Of a DNA stretch of 64,000 nucleotides, positions 24,101-31,814 are shown in pieces. The stretch is taken from NCBI GenBank assembly GCA_023412665.1, contig JAEZCA010000046.1:1-64000 (forward strand), written 5' to 3'. Source of the DNA: Bacillota bacterium (lineage in GTDB: Bacteria; Bacillota; Clostridia; Acetivibrionales; DTU013). The number at the start of each line of letters is the position of its first letter. Position 1 is the stretch's first letter. A program made the position numbers and the translations under genes. The notes below the pieces were generated by a model that worked only from the letters and a program-made list of their open reading frames with translations, searched no databases and had not been told where the DNA came from.

Positions 24101-25662
24101 TTTGTAATATCATTTATATCAAGCTCTTCCAGCAGTGGATTCCTGACCAGCTGTATGCCCAGATCATCCAGTACATCCTTTTCCCTGACCTTGAAGTTCG
24201 CTATCTCCCTGTCCAGACCGCCCAGCTCGCCGTTTAGCTTAATTATCTGCTGCTGTCCCGCTTTTATTTCCAACTCGTCGTTTCTGATCTCATCCCATAC
24301 TGCCTCAAGTTCAGATTTCATACCAGCAATATCTCTGCCCAAGCACATAATCTGACTGCCGTATGCCATCTTCAGCATGAATTTGATGCTGTTCAGCTTC
24401 TTCAGCAGCTCCTTCTGATCTTTGGAGGCATTTTCAAGACGCTGCTGCAATTCGGCAATGGACTTCTTCTTCCCCTGGATTCTGCCATACTTCTCAGCCG
24501 CTCTCTGAAGATTCCTCCTGTACCTGGTATCTGTAAGCCGTCTATTGTGATCGTCTATTATTGCAGTCGTTTCTGCAAGCCTTGCTTCAATTTCTCCCAG
24601 CTTGTCAGAATACTCATATATCTCGAAGGACCTCTCCTCATGGGCAATATTCCCGAGCTCTTCCTCCAGCTCCAGCAATCGTTTCCCCACATCCCCCAGT
24701 TCCTGCGAAAGCCTGTCATCCTCTGCCTTTAATGCAATGTATCCGCTAAAGATGTCCTTCTTCAGCTGATCTTCCTTATCCAACTGAGCCAGCACTGTCC
24801 TTGCAGCTCCGTACAAGCCACCCAGTTCACGGTTAAATTCCTCGATAGCTCTGTATTCTCTTATATACTTTTCGTTATCTACAAGAGATTGGGCTACTTG
24901 ACCCATCATGATCTCCAGCTTTTTATGGTCAGATGTGCCGGAATCCGATGACTTATTCAGGACCTTTTCAATATACCTGATAATCCATTGCTCCATGACC
25001 CTTCTGGACGTTTTACACTCGGAAAACACCTGAGAAACGCCATGCTCGGCCTCATTGATACTAACGATCAATTCCTTCCATTCATCCTTTGAAATATTAT
25101 AGCTGCCCAGTGTGCTGTCATACCGGCTCTGGTCTTCCCGGGACGAATCGAACACCGACAATCCGGACCCGTTTTTTCCTGCTTCCTTCTGCAGCAGCTT
25201 CCTGAGCTCATGGTATTTTGCTATATTAACACTGCTGCCTGATTCCTCGGTCACAGGTATGTTTTTTATATCAAAAGCATTACCTTTGCTATATGAATTA
25301 ATGAAAGTGAAGTACCGTATATCAAAGCTTTCATCCTCTTCACCAGCAGAATGGCTCGTTCTGTTCGTTAAAGCGATCCCTGTCAGCAGATACCCCGCCT
25401 CATCATCCAGCTTCCATTCCAGCATAATATATGAGGGTGTCGTCCTTGAAACAAAGAAGTCGCTGAACTTTCTCTTAAGCAGTGTCAGCTTCGGCAATAT
25501 GGGCTGCAGCATTGCCTGTACCAAAACAGACTTGCCCCCTCCATTAGCCAGACTGAGCAAGGCATTTTCCCCGCCATAGAAATCAAATAATTCATCAATG
25601 ATATGACGTTTATTGCCGTTGTATGAAAAATTAACTATCCTGACCCTGTTGATTTTAGGCAT
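21169..25662 (-). CDS. jetC: Wadjet SMC-like ATPase JetC (MksB type)
   Basis: The protein (1497 residues) has the SMC layout. The head starts with MPKINRVRIVNFSYNGNKRH and a Walker A ANGGGKSVLV at about 40-48. Long coiled coils surround a central hinge-like part (about 600-720). The C-terminal head has the ABC signature VKNSGGEKFIAYFSLLVALI and a Walker B/D-loop VLIMDNPFGPITSGHLLKP. In Wadjet, JetC is the loop-extruding motor of a complex that recognises circular plasmids. ATG 25662 is chosen because GAGGTG lies 10 nt upstream and it starts 1 nt after the jetB stop; an earlier in-frame start overlaps jetB. A GAEPGFS-type tandem repeat interrupts the second coiled coil. Confidence 0.93.
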   Translation of the reverse strand: MPKINRVRIVNFSYNGNKRHIIDELFDFYGGENALLSLANGGGKSVLVQAMLQPILPKLTLLKRKFSDFFVSRTTPSYIMLEWKLDDEAGYLLTGIALTNRTSHSAGEEDESFDIRYFTFINSYSKGNAFDIKNIPVTEESGSSVNIAKYHELRKLLQKEAGKNGSGLSVFDSSREDQSRYDSTLGSYNISKDEWKELIVSINEAEHGVSQVFSECKTSRRVMEQWIIRYIEKVLNKSSDSGTSDHKKLEIMMGQVAQSLVDNEKYIREYRAIEEFNRELGGLYGAARTVLAQLDKEDQLKKDIFSGYIALKAEDDRLSQELGDVGKRLLELEEELGNIAHEERSFEIYEYSDKLGEIEARLAETTAIIDDHNRRLTDTRYRRNLQRAAEKYGRIQGKKKSIAELQQRLENASKDQKELLKKLNSIKFMLKMAYGSQIMCLGRDIAGMKSELEAVWDEIRNDELEIKAGQQQIIKLNGELGGLDREIANFKVREKDVLDDLGIQLVRNPLLEELDINDITNAENALSDELQKAEQLLDESNSMAEKLKAAITELKREAESLGRRNTELKVDESNIATRIEYFNREKEIMLEVLRKFDIKEELLYDKPLISKAVKQYLNDWENKAYSLKMEISELEKQIHGIESGVSYLPANLVSLLQKHNLSFYTGEKYLREINDEERERLLADNPLLPYAILVTDKEKDIIESLVKGIELSQIIPVIRHNFREKEMGSVTEGLEFITSSRNITLDSRNLSDFINMLVFEKNQRLNELENANEVIERVNHDYQTILDFGWTEKQALELELERANNRLQIEANNEALHSRLNAVNEAEEQLQMNTKRIEDIRKDILTAGNRIGRFKEYLADNTRYMENIQSRNSIQSQINTLAADERKCQNQLEILREKEKELQSHLTEKMRRQKDVEGKLAEVADAAEPVAVTAAGGAEPGFGGAEPGFSGAEPGFSGAEPGAGDIPELEGQLQACRREQKNDAAELDEQIKDLKKDIRNEEKDIGKLKLESEEYKNITYSERIEAELEAQCEKLENNIKGLNEEKTEQQLEMKGLSERIEFAAKALKGRPTVPRGEIRGDFSHRSEAVKGQVRKMQDYEKKIRDEQFNLVKLITRVEIEIKGLEHYRIETELKAYSEVKESIGLLLDEYVKLRRETNESIRIFSTVSMKFTGNYSNSEEGTVKEAVKGLQCQLDALDRTYDKYYYLTERMDYYFEQLSNILKIMESKIQQLEHSRKDLTEHAFVEACRIYHEIPKISENSSVEIDGIRRKVLDIDYEKMTDEAEARGSMNSYIEECLQSLTKLIKGNEDENKLRREIEKYMSTKELLNIVSSLENCRIKAYKVDLNEKNRGMMVWEDIIVKNSGGEKFIAYFSLLVALISYSRKQIKGYDEFRRREESKVLIMDNPFGPITSGHLLKPMFDIAQKYNTQLICLSDIKQGTVLNSFDLIYMINIRQNMMQEDFIELEPIVQREMKQDERLENVNLYSKVEQVSLFEM
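22781..22858 (-). repeat. In-frame 21-bp repeats in jetC encoding (G/S)GAEPGF
   Basis: About 3.7 copies of a 21-bp unit (GGCTCCGCCCCGCTGAACCC plus C, plus-strand reading) encode GGAEPGF, GGAEPGF, SGAEPGF and SGAEPGA. The block is GC-rich against its surroundings and sits between two coiled-coil stretches of the SMC arm, where a proline/glycine linker is unexpected. Confidence 0.88.
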
Positions 25663-25663
25663 C

Positions 25664-26356
25664 CTATAGCTCACCTCTTTCAAAGGCTTCGTTTATAAGC
25701 CTGACCCTGTCCGCACTCAGGTAGTACTGCCTCATCAGAACATCCAGCTTCTTCGTGGTTCTGATCTGATTCTCCACAATATATGCCAGCTTGTGTTCTT
25801 CCATAATCCTGACCACATTTTCAATCATCCTTAGCTTTGTTCTTCTTTTAGACTCGTGGTCAGCAAGCATATTGAGCCATATTTCCACACATGATGTCAG
25901 GTTGATGCCATATTCGCCCTCGAGCCGGTCAACCTCTTCCTTTTCAAGGCTCCCGATCCGTTCGAACCTTTCGTCCAGGCTGTTTATCAGGTGCCCCACC
26001 TGGATAAAATCGGTCCTCTTGGGATCCTTGTTCTTTCCGTTATAAAACTCATACAGTATGAACATCATAATGTAATAAGATAGATAAACATCTCTGTTTG
26101 TCGCATTACTGCCGAAATAACGCCTGATTTCACCAGGCTGAATACCAACTAGCTGACTATTGATATTTGGCACAAGGTAAACAGTCTCATCAAAATTGAG
26201 GAACCTGCATTCAAATTCCTCCTCAAAATGCGACAGCACCTCCTGAACCTCCGAATCAATATACTCACTGTATAGGAAGGCCTGTTCCCTCCTGTTGAAC
26301 TCACCCTGCAGCAAAAGCAGCTTAAATATCTTGATTGCCGAAAGGACATGTTCCAT
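25664..26356 (-). CDS. jetB: Wadjet subunit JetB (MksE type, DUF6063-like)
   Basis: The 230-residue protein is helical with winged-helix character and begins MEHVLSAIKIFKLLLLQGEF. It has a central part FNFDETVYLVPNINSQ-like (FLNFDETVYLVP) and YGINLTSCVEIWLNMLADHE, and ends ADRVRLINEAFERGEL. Its size, its position directly before the SMC gene and its motifs fit the kite-like JetB/MksE subunit that bridges JetA and the JetC heads. Its ATG overlaps the jetA stop by one base (TAATG), and jetC starts 1 nt after its own stop, so translation of all three is coupled. Confidence 0.85.
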   Translation of the reverse strand: MEHVLSAIKIFKLLLLQGEFNRREQAFLYSEYIDSEVQEVLSHFEEEFECRFLNFDETVYLVPNINSQLVGIQPGEIRRYFGSNATNRDVYLSYYIMMFILYEFYNGKNKDPKRTDFIQVGHLINSLDERFERIGSLEKEEVDRLEGEYGINLTSCVEIWLNMLADHESKRRTKLRMIENVVRIMEEHKLAYIVENQIRTTKKLDVLMRQYYLSADRVRLINEAFERGEL

Positions 26357-26955
26357 TACATCACCACCTTAAAAACCAGGTCCGTCATTCTGACCCTCTC
26401 AATACTCTTGATTTCGCCATCTATTCTTTCAATCGTAATATCGATCTCTTCCCCTGTTTTCTCTACCTGCAGCTCTCTGACATTTTCTATGCCGTCGATG
26501 GCGTCTCTTATTTTTACAAGGCAATACTCAATATTAAATTCCTCAGAAGGCTGCATAATCACACGGCTAAGGCCATAATAAAACCCGGAGATGTATATGG
26601 TTCCGATATCATAGAGCTTTAGAGCTGTTATGAAAATGCATCTGTTGCTGACTATTTCATCATAGAGCAAAGGGTTATTTTCTCTTGTCCTGCTAAGGAT
26701 TGTACTCAATCTGATTGTACCCGATTTCATAGCCTCTGAAATTATCAGTGAAACCACTGCATCATAACGCTCCCCAATCCGCCTCAGCCTTTCCTTTTCA
26801 ACCGAATCATCAAACTCCTCCAGGCTTACCGTATGAGAAGCTTGAACTGCGCTATCCTTAATGATCGCCTGAGAGGCATATATATCACCTATGCCCAGCA
26901 CACCCCTTCTCGTCGGAAGAAAAAGCGGCTTTAGAAGCTTCAGACAATTATCCAA
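26356..26955 (-). CDS. jetA: Wadjet kleisin JetA, C-terminal part (split from N-terminal part by frameshift)
   Basis: This frame encodes about 199 residues, from DNCLKLLKPLFLPTRRGVLG to RMTDLVFKVVM. It lacks a plausible ribosome site; the first possible start is a TTG inside the upstream frame. LLKPLF followed by a basic, proline-containing stretch is what I expect in the C-terminal half of DUF5716-type JetA proteins. It is in the -1 frame relative to the upstream part. Adding one A to the A5 run at 26978-26982 joins both parts smoothly through EEVILKNLERYSIVLDNCLK. It is therefore the second half of jetA rather than a separate gene. It ends in a TAATG overlap with jetB. Confidence 0.75.
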   Translation of the reverse strand: MDNCLKLLKPLFLPTRRGVLGIGDIYASQAIIKDSAVQASHTVSLEEFDDSVEKERLRRIGERYDAVVSLIISEAMKSGTIRLSTILSRTRENNPLLYDEIVSNRCIFITALKLYDIGTIYISGFYYGLSRVIMQPSEEFNIEYCLVKIRDAIDGIENVRELQVEKTGEEIDITIERIDGEIKSIERVRMTDLVFKVVM

Positions 26956-27956
26956 AACAATGCTGTATCTTTCAAGATTTTTAGTATTACTTCTTCAAAA
27001 TCATACCGTCTTTCAAAGCTGAATTCAAAAGACCTTTTAATTGTTTCCATATACAGATCAGTCAGGCTTGTCCTGTTTATAATCAAATCCCTTTGCTCTG
27101 ATATCACCATACCAATATTATGATGGATCTCCATGATCTCGGTACGGGCCTTGGAGAGCTTCTGCCCAAAATCCCTTCCCAGGTCTGCCTCTTCTTTCTT
27201 AATTCTCTCCTCGGCCATGTGAATCATTTTCTGGATTTCATCCATTGAATCATACTCTTCAGCCAACATTGAATATGTACCTTTAATCAGCGCCTCATAC
27301 TGTTCTACATCAACATTGTGAATATTCTGCCTTATAGACAGTATAAAGCTTTCCATATCCTTTTTCTTCTGCCGGACAAGTGTTATAAGCTCAACACTCT
27401 GCCTTACCGCACTGGAGAATTTCTTTCTTTTAATGTATTCCTTGAGCTTCAGCTGCTCAATGGTCAGCTGTATTTCTTCATCGACCTCCCTCATCCTGAA
27501 CAGAAACTCATAACCCTGGTTTGTCAGCATGTAGACGATCCTGCGCTCATTGTTTTCGTCAACTATTTTATCATTGATAAGCCTGATGGTTATCTCCTCA
27601 ACAGACCTTTTAGAATAGCTTACAAGGGGGTAGGTACATCTGAAGCCGTTATTTTGCAGTATGTCCTTGATGATATAGCCGGCAATGCTCTTCACCTGGC
27701 CCTGTGAAAAGGTTTTATCATAGTATTCTCTTGTCAGCTGAAACAGAAATGCTTCTATGTGGTGCATCTCACATTCATTGTTTTCCTCAAGGGTCTTCTC
27801 CATAATAAACAGCAGCACCGATATGATGATATTGGTCATCTCATTTTCTTCAAAAAGGTTTTCCAGCTCTGTATTCTTACCCTTTCTATTGATGATGGAG
27901 TTGGCTATTCCAACCCATTCCATTCTTTTTTCGAAATTTTCCAGAAAATCAAACAT
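26940..27956 (-). CDS. jetA: Wadjet kleisin JetA (MksF type), N-terminal part
   Basis: This part of 338 residues begins MFDFLENFEKRMEWVGIANS. A winged-helix-like section follows (RSVEEITIRLINDKIVDENN, YMLTNQGYEFLFRMREVDEE), then long helices typical of a kleisin (MDEIQKMIHMAEERIKKEEA). It matches the N-terminal two thirds of JetA/DUF5716. JetA joins the two JetC heads and carries JetB. The last residues (KILKDTALFWIIV) are frameshift sequence: with one extra A at 26978-26982 the frame would read KNLERYSIVLD and continue into the next ORF for a normal length near 530. The ATG is 46 bp after the jetD stop. As written, the complex would lack an intact kleisin. Confidence 0.8.
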   Translation of the reverse strand: MFDFLENFEKRMEWVGIANSIINRKGKNTELENLFEENEMTNIIISVLLFIMEKTLEENNECEMHHIEAFLFQLTREYYDKTFSQGQVKSIAGYIIKDILQNNGFRCTYPLVSYSKRSVEEITIRLINDKIVDENNERRIVYMLTNQGYEFLFRMREVDEEIQLTIEQLKLKEYIKRKKFSSAVRQSVELITLVRQKKKDMESFILSIRQNIHNVDVEQYEALIKGTYSMLAEEYDSMDEIQKMIHMAEERIKKEEADLGRDFGQKLSKARTEIMEIHHNIGMVISEQRDLIINRTSLTDLYMETIKRSFEFSFERRYDFEEVILKILKDTALFWIIV

Positions 27957-28002
27957 CCCTTACCCCTTCAACCAGCTTACATATCTATATAGAATTCCTG
28001 CA

Positions 28003-29145
28003 TTAATACTCGGATAGCCCACAGTTAAGCATGGAAACCAGGCATTGGTGATTCAGTATCTCCTGAGGGATATACCTTCTACTCTCCAGTATTTCAAGCA
28101 TCCTGTCCCGATGCGCTTTATCAAACATGGAAACGAACCATTCCGCTGCCCGTCTATTTTGATTTTCACTGGAAACAGGCAACGGCAGCTCCAGCCTCCC
28201 GGCCTCGTTCAGCATGGCAATGTACAATGGCTTAAATACCTGAATCCGCAGCATAGAGTTTATTCTGATCAGATCGTGAGCTATACATATGCCCTCATAA
28301 TCGAGGTCTCCAAAATAATAATAACATGTCCTGCTGTCAGCGTAAAAGGTGCTGTTAAATTCAGTCAGCGAATCCTTCCTTCGTGCGATTTTTTTGCCTT
28401 CTCCGTAAACAAGGCTGACAAACCGGATCCCTGCAATGCTGCAACAGCCTGATGACATAATTCTTCTTAATGTGTACCAGGTATCTTTATTTTCAACGAT
28501 CAGGATGTTCCTGGTACCCGCTTCCATTCCTAATGCATCAATCTGCTTTGTCCTGTTATCTGTACCATTACCGCCATGTGTCATATTGCTGTCTTCGCAA
28601 GGGATGTCATAGGTAAAGAAAGGCTCCGGTGTTTCATAATAATTTAATGCTTTCATAAGTCCGGGATTAAAATTGAGAACGCCAGCCAACTCACTATCTT
28701 CCTTCAGAGCCTTCTCTTTGCCAAACATCTGAAAGGATCTTTCATTAATGGACAAGGGAGTTTCAAGGTCCTGTGCTCTGTGTTTCAAAAAGGAATCAAT
28801 TCTAGATATCCAGTACTTGTGTTTGGCATATTTGTCCGTGTCAGCCAGATAGCCCTCAATATTCAGTGCACCATGGAGCAGACGTATCTGTGGTATATAC
28901 ACACCATAATCGGCCTCCGGCTTGATAATGCTGTACCTTTTATAAAGCGGCGGATTCATGCCGTTTGAACCGGAGCTCTTTACAGGCGCAATAATACCAT
29001 TACGGGCAAGACTATTGACCATATCGCAATACTCATCATATTTACTTAAGGGCAGATAATCCCGAAGCTCCTTCTCAGAAATCCTTACCCCTTTATGTTC
29101 AACCAGTTTTTTTGTAATACCGGCCAGATCCACCCTCGTCACCAT
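28003..29145 (-). CDS. jetD: Wadjet nuclease JetD (TOPRIM, topoisomerase VI-like)
   Basis: This protein of about 380 residues has an N-terminal helical/winged part (ISEKELRDYLPLSKYDEYCD) and a C-terminal TOPRIM domain with ILIVENKDTWYTL (glutamate) and YYYFGDLDYEGICIAHDL (D-x-D). JetD is the metal-dependent nuclease that cuts plasmid DNA once the SMC complex has recognised it. Both acidic motifs are intact. The start is uncertain: ATG 29145 and GTG 29142 both lie just behind GGAAGG, and a TTG at 29154 is also in frame. It is the first gene of the operon, so the order here is D-A-B-C. Confidence 0.9.
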   Translation of the reverse strand: MVTRVDLAGITKKLVEHKGVRISEKELRDYLPLSKYDEYCDMVNSLARNGIIAPVKSSGSNGMNPPLYKRYSIIKPEADYGVYIPQIRLLHGALNIEGYLADTDKYAKHKYWISRIDSFLKHRAQDLETPLSINERSFQMFGKEKALKEDSELAGVLNFNPGLMKALNYYETPEPFFTYDIPCEDSNMTHGGNGTDNRTKQIDALGMEAGTRNILIVENKDTWYTLRRIMSSGCCSIAGIRFVSLVYGEGKKIARRKDSLTEFNSTFYADSRTCYYYFGDLDYEGICIAHDLIRINSMLRIQVFKPLYIAMLNEAGRLELPLPVSSENQNRRAAEWFVSMFDKAHRDRMLEILESRRYIPQEILNHQCLVSMLNCGLSEY

Positions 29146-29674
29146 GCCTTCCAATCATGCTTTATGTCCCTAAGGGTAGTTTACTTTATACAGACAAACA
29201 AATCAACAGCACGGTAATATCAGGATTGCAGCTCCGCATCTACACCAGCTTAAGTTCCGATTCACTCAATTCAATCTGCTTCATTTTCCTTAACTACTTC
29301 AACTTTATAACTCATTTTCAATCAAGCCTGTTGCCTTGTCAAATTCATAGTCACTATAAACAACGCTTCCTTTTTTTCTTATTGTAGACTCTATCCCCTC
29401 AGAATCATATATACGAGCGGTTATCACCATGTTTTTCATAAATCCCTTTAAAGCTGTTGTTTTTTTCAAACCCGTTTTTCATATAATATGCCCCCGATCT
29501 TCCTAAAGTATGGACATACACAGCAGGTCTTCATTGCCGCTTCCTTGGTTGTTGATTTCTACACTGGCAGCATTGTCGGCTGCAAGTGCCAAGCGATCAG
29601 ACGAGTGGGAAAAGCGGCTAGAAGCCGAGACAACACGGGAGAAAATAAGGCGAGGGAGACAGTTCAAATAAGCG
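29146..29674. other. Intergenic region without recognisable genes
   Basis: About 530 bp lie between jetD and the PGN_0703-type nuclease gene. Open frames here are short, lack ribosome sites and look non-coding. The segment 29575-29670 is richer in GC and purines than its surroundings but shows no hairpin with a T tail. Confidence 0.5.
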
Positions 29675-30550
29675 TCACAAGTATCTTCCTGTGATATATT
29701 CTATATACTCTTTATCCGTTCCACTGAATCTGTTTGCTAGCCTGATTATGAGTTCCTGGTAGGTTAGTGAGTGGAATAATATCTGATCCCGCTTGACTAT
29801 CTCTGAAAATATGGCGATCTCTCCCCCATGCCGGAATGATTCTTCACCGATAGTATCGTACCAGAGATACAAGAGTCTAAACCCCTTCCTATTCCCAATA
29901 CATTTTTTCAACGCCAGTATATGCTTTATAAGCTGTGCTGCATGCAGGTGTACAAACTCATTGTCATTTGGGCTTATTCTCTTGGCAAGTTCGAAAATGT
30001 TCGGAATATCATCCCATGCCTCTTCATCCGACAGATATTTAGGATCCAGTCCATTGTGGCCCCTATTGGCATAGGGTTCAGTAAATTTTGATTCAATAGC
30101 ATATGCCTTGATTGCGGCACTGGGATTATTCTCTATAACAACATCGATATTTGGACACTTAAGGAATCTTTTTTGGATAGATAGCTTCTTTTCAAATAAT
30201 AATTTCTCAGCAGAGTTGCTGGACTCAGTGCAAAGGCCGCACATATATGCAATTTCATTGATCCGATTGGTCTTTTGCCAGTATTGAAAAATATTCACAC
30301 AAAGAGCAGAGGAAGAATGCAATGCACTCATTTTTGCCGCATGCCCCTCAGAAGCAATGATTTCATTACCATCGGCAGCAGCAAAATCCGCTCGGACACT
30401 ATCCGTCAAAGGTTGGAAAAGATTCGATTCCAGCTGTTTTGTATAAACACGTCTGCCCCTGGTAATGGCGCTGCCGACGAGTTCATCACTCAAGCTATTG
30501 TTATGCGCCCACTGTAGCTGCTTTTGAAAAATAAACTCATAACCATTCAT
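29675..30550 (-). CDS. PGN_0703-type putative restriction endonuclease
   Basis: The 291-residue protein has a PD-(D/E)xK-like core: PNIDVVIENNPSAAIKAYAI followed by ESKFTEPY, i.e. D...(15-20)...E-S-K. Other marks of the family are SALCVNIFQYWQ and the tail FHSLTYQELIIRLANR. The family is annotated as putative restriction endonuclease on the basis of this fold; sequence specificity is unknown. No methyltransferase is nearby. GGGGAG lies 4 nt before the ATG. It is the second gene of a pair, 24 bp after a DUF1643 gene, so the two probably act together. Confidence 0.8.
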   Translation of the reverse strand: MNGYEFIFQKQLQWAHNNSLSDELVGSAITRGRRVYTKQLESNLFQPLTDSVRADFAAADGNEIIASEGHAAKMSALHSSSALCVNIFQYWQKTNRINEIAYMCGLCTESSNSAEKLLFEKKLSIQKRFLKCPNIDVVIENNPSAAIKAYAIESKFTEPYANRGHNGLDPKYLSDEEAWDDIPNIFELAKRISPNDNEFVHLHAAQLIKHILALKKCIGNRKGFRLLYLWYDTIGEESFRHGGEIAIFSEIVKRDQILFHSLTYQELIIRLANRFSGTDKEYIEYITGRYL

Positions 30551-30574
30551 GGTTCTCCCCTGTATTGGACATAA

Positions 30575-31078
30575 TCAAACCACCAATTTATTATCGATCC
30601 ATTTTACCTGAGTTAGTGTTGAATCACCTTTTAGATACAAAGGATAAATGGGGCAACCCTTCACTGTCAACCTAAAGCAATGAAGATTGTAATTACATAG
30701 CATATTAATTACTTGCTGGTGTCTATATCTATAGCCAGGAATGCTTCTTACTTTGTCACCCCAAGCTAACACTATATCTGAATCTACTACAGCTCTCATT
30801 ATATATTCATCATTCTCAGGTCCAACAGGATCTGTTACAATCTTTAGCTGATCCGGATCTGTTGACCTGTAAGCAAAAAGATTAACGATTTCTAATGATC
30901 CATACCCCCACAACTGAGCAAATCCAATGCATCTCCTGGTAGCCGGATCATCGTGAACAGCATCAGCTGTACTTGGATTAAGCATGATGAATGTGACTTT
31001 TCTTTTGCTCTCATTCCACACCCTAGTCAACGAATATCTATATTTATCAGTCGGATCTATAACTGCGCCTCTTTTCAT
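30575..31078 (-). CDS. DUF1643 domain protein
   Basis: The 167-residue protein shows the DUF1643 signature: RYSLTRVWNESKRKVTFIML, NPSTADAVHDDPATRRCIGF, then SLEIVNLFAYRSTDPDQLK and VLAWGDKVR. The biochemical role of DUF1643 is not known; members are often near phage or defence genes. ATG 31078 is chosen because GGGGAGG ends 5 nt upstream; an earlier in-frame start adds 14 residues without a ribosome site. It heads a two-gene operon with the PGN_0703-type nuclease and has a good promoter 40 bp upstream. Confidence 0.85.
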   Translation of the reverse strand: MKRGAVIDPTDKYRYSLTRVWNESKRKVTFIMLNPSTADAVHDDPATRRCIGFAQLWGYGSLEIVNLFAYRSTDPDQLKIVTDPVGPENDEYIMRAVVDSDIVLAWGDKVRSIPGYRYRHQQVINMLCNYNLHCFRLTVKGCPIYPLYLKGDSTLTQVKWIDNKLVV

Positions 31079-31110
31079 ATGATCCTCCCCATTAACCAAT
31101 ATATAATAAT

Positions 31111-31139
31111 ATATTACCATATTCTTACATATTGATCAA
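31111..31139 (-). promoter_or_regulatory. Sigma-A promoter of the DUF1643/nuclease pair
   Basis: On the minus strand TTGATC (31139-31134), a 17-bp spacer and TAATAT (31116-31111) lie just upstream of the DUF1643 gene. Confidence 0.65.
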
Positions 31140-31203
31140 CATTTATTGTACACTGGCAGGAGGTATTGCTATGTGTGGTGTATTGAGCGATGTCTATATC
31201 CCA

Positions 31204-31629
31204 TCAAATATCCAAATGATGCTGTATTCTTGATATTGCCTTCTGATACTTCTCAATTCTCTGAAAATCCTCCTCAGAAGGTGTTTGCAACCGTGACAGA
31301 TCCATATTATCAGCAAGGTCAGCAAGTTTCATATGACATGCTGTATCATTCTTTAATACCCGGCTGATAAAGTCGTCATAGCTCTCACCCTGCCTTTTGG
31401 TGAGCGCTTCTAGTGCCGCCAGTACATCTGATGAAAATCCTTCATCTTTCAACATATCTAAAGTAATGGGAGTGTCTTCGATAACATCATGCAACACAGC
31501 GCAAATTCGTTCAATTTCACTGTCTGTTCTGAGCATTACTCTCAGAGGATGCAGTATGTATGGCTGACCCGCCTTATCCTTTTGGCCTTCATGCGCTTTG
31601 GCAGCTATTTGGATAGCTTTTTCAAGCAT
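31204..31629 (-). CDS. Small HD-domain hydrolase (RelA/SpoT hydrolase-like)
   Basis: The 141-residue protein holds a single HD domain of the (p)ppGpp-hydrolase type: KAHEGQKDKAGQPYILHPLR (first His), ICAVLHDVIEDTPIT (HD pair) and MKLADLADNMDLSRL (final Asp). No synthetase domain is present, so it resembles small alarmone hydrolases or MESH1-like enzymes; other nucleotide substrates are possible. ATG 31629 has GGAGG 8 nt upstream and is preferred to an in-frame GTG/ATG five codons earlier. It is a single gene between a PLD-helicase and the DUF1643 pair. Confidence 0.87.
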   Translation of the reverse strand: MLEKAIQIAAKAHEGQKDKAGQPYILHPLRVMLRTDSEIERICAVLHDVIEDTPITLDMLKDEGFSSDVLAALEALTKRQGESYDDFISRVLKNDTACHMKLADLADNMDLSRLQTPSEEDFQRIEKYQKAISRIQHHLDI

Positions 31630-31814
31630 CTTATTAACCTCCATACGTCTTCACCTATACGGCATTTTTATCCCGTTTTTATAATTAATAATCTGAACTC
31701 AATAGTTAAATTGTTCCAGAAAGCACACTCCACATATCCTTTATTGCACTTATAGCTATTCCTACGTTGATTCTTGTTGCTGGAAGTCCAGAGTAGTATC
31801 CACTCAAACTTCGT

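Noticed and set aside
26356..26955. A separate fifth Wadjet gene
   Set aside because: It has no ribosome site, overlaps jetA, and joins perfectly to it by adding one A to an A-run. A split jetA is simpler.
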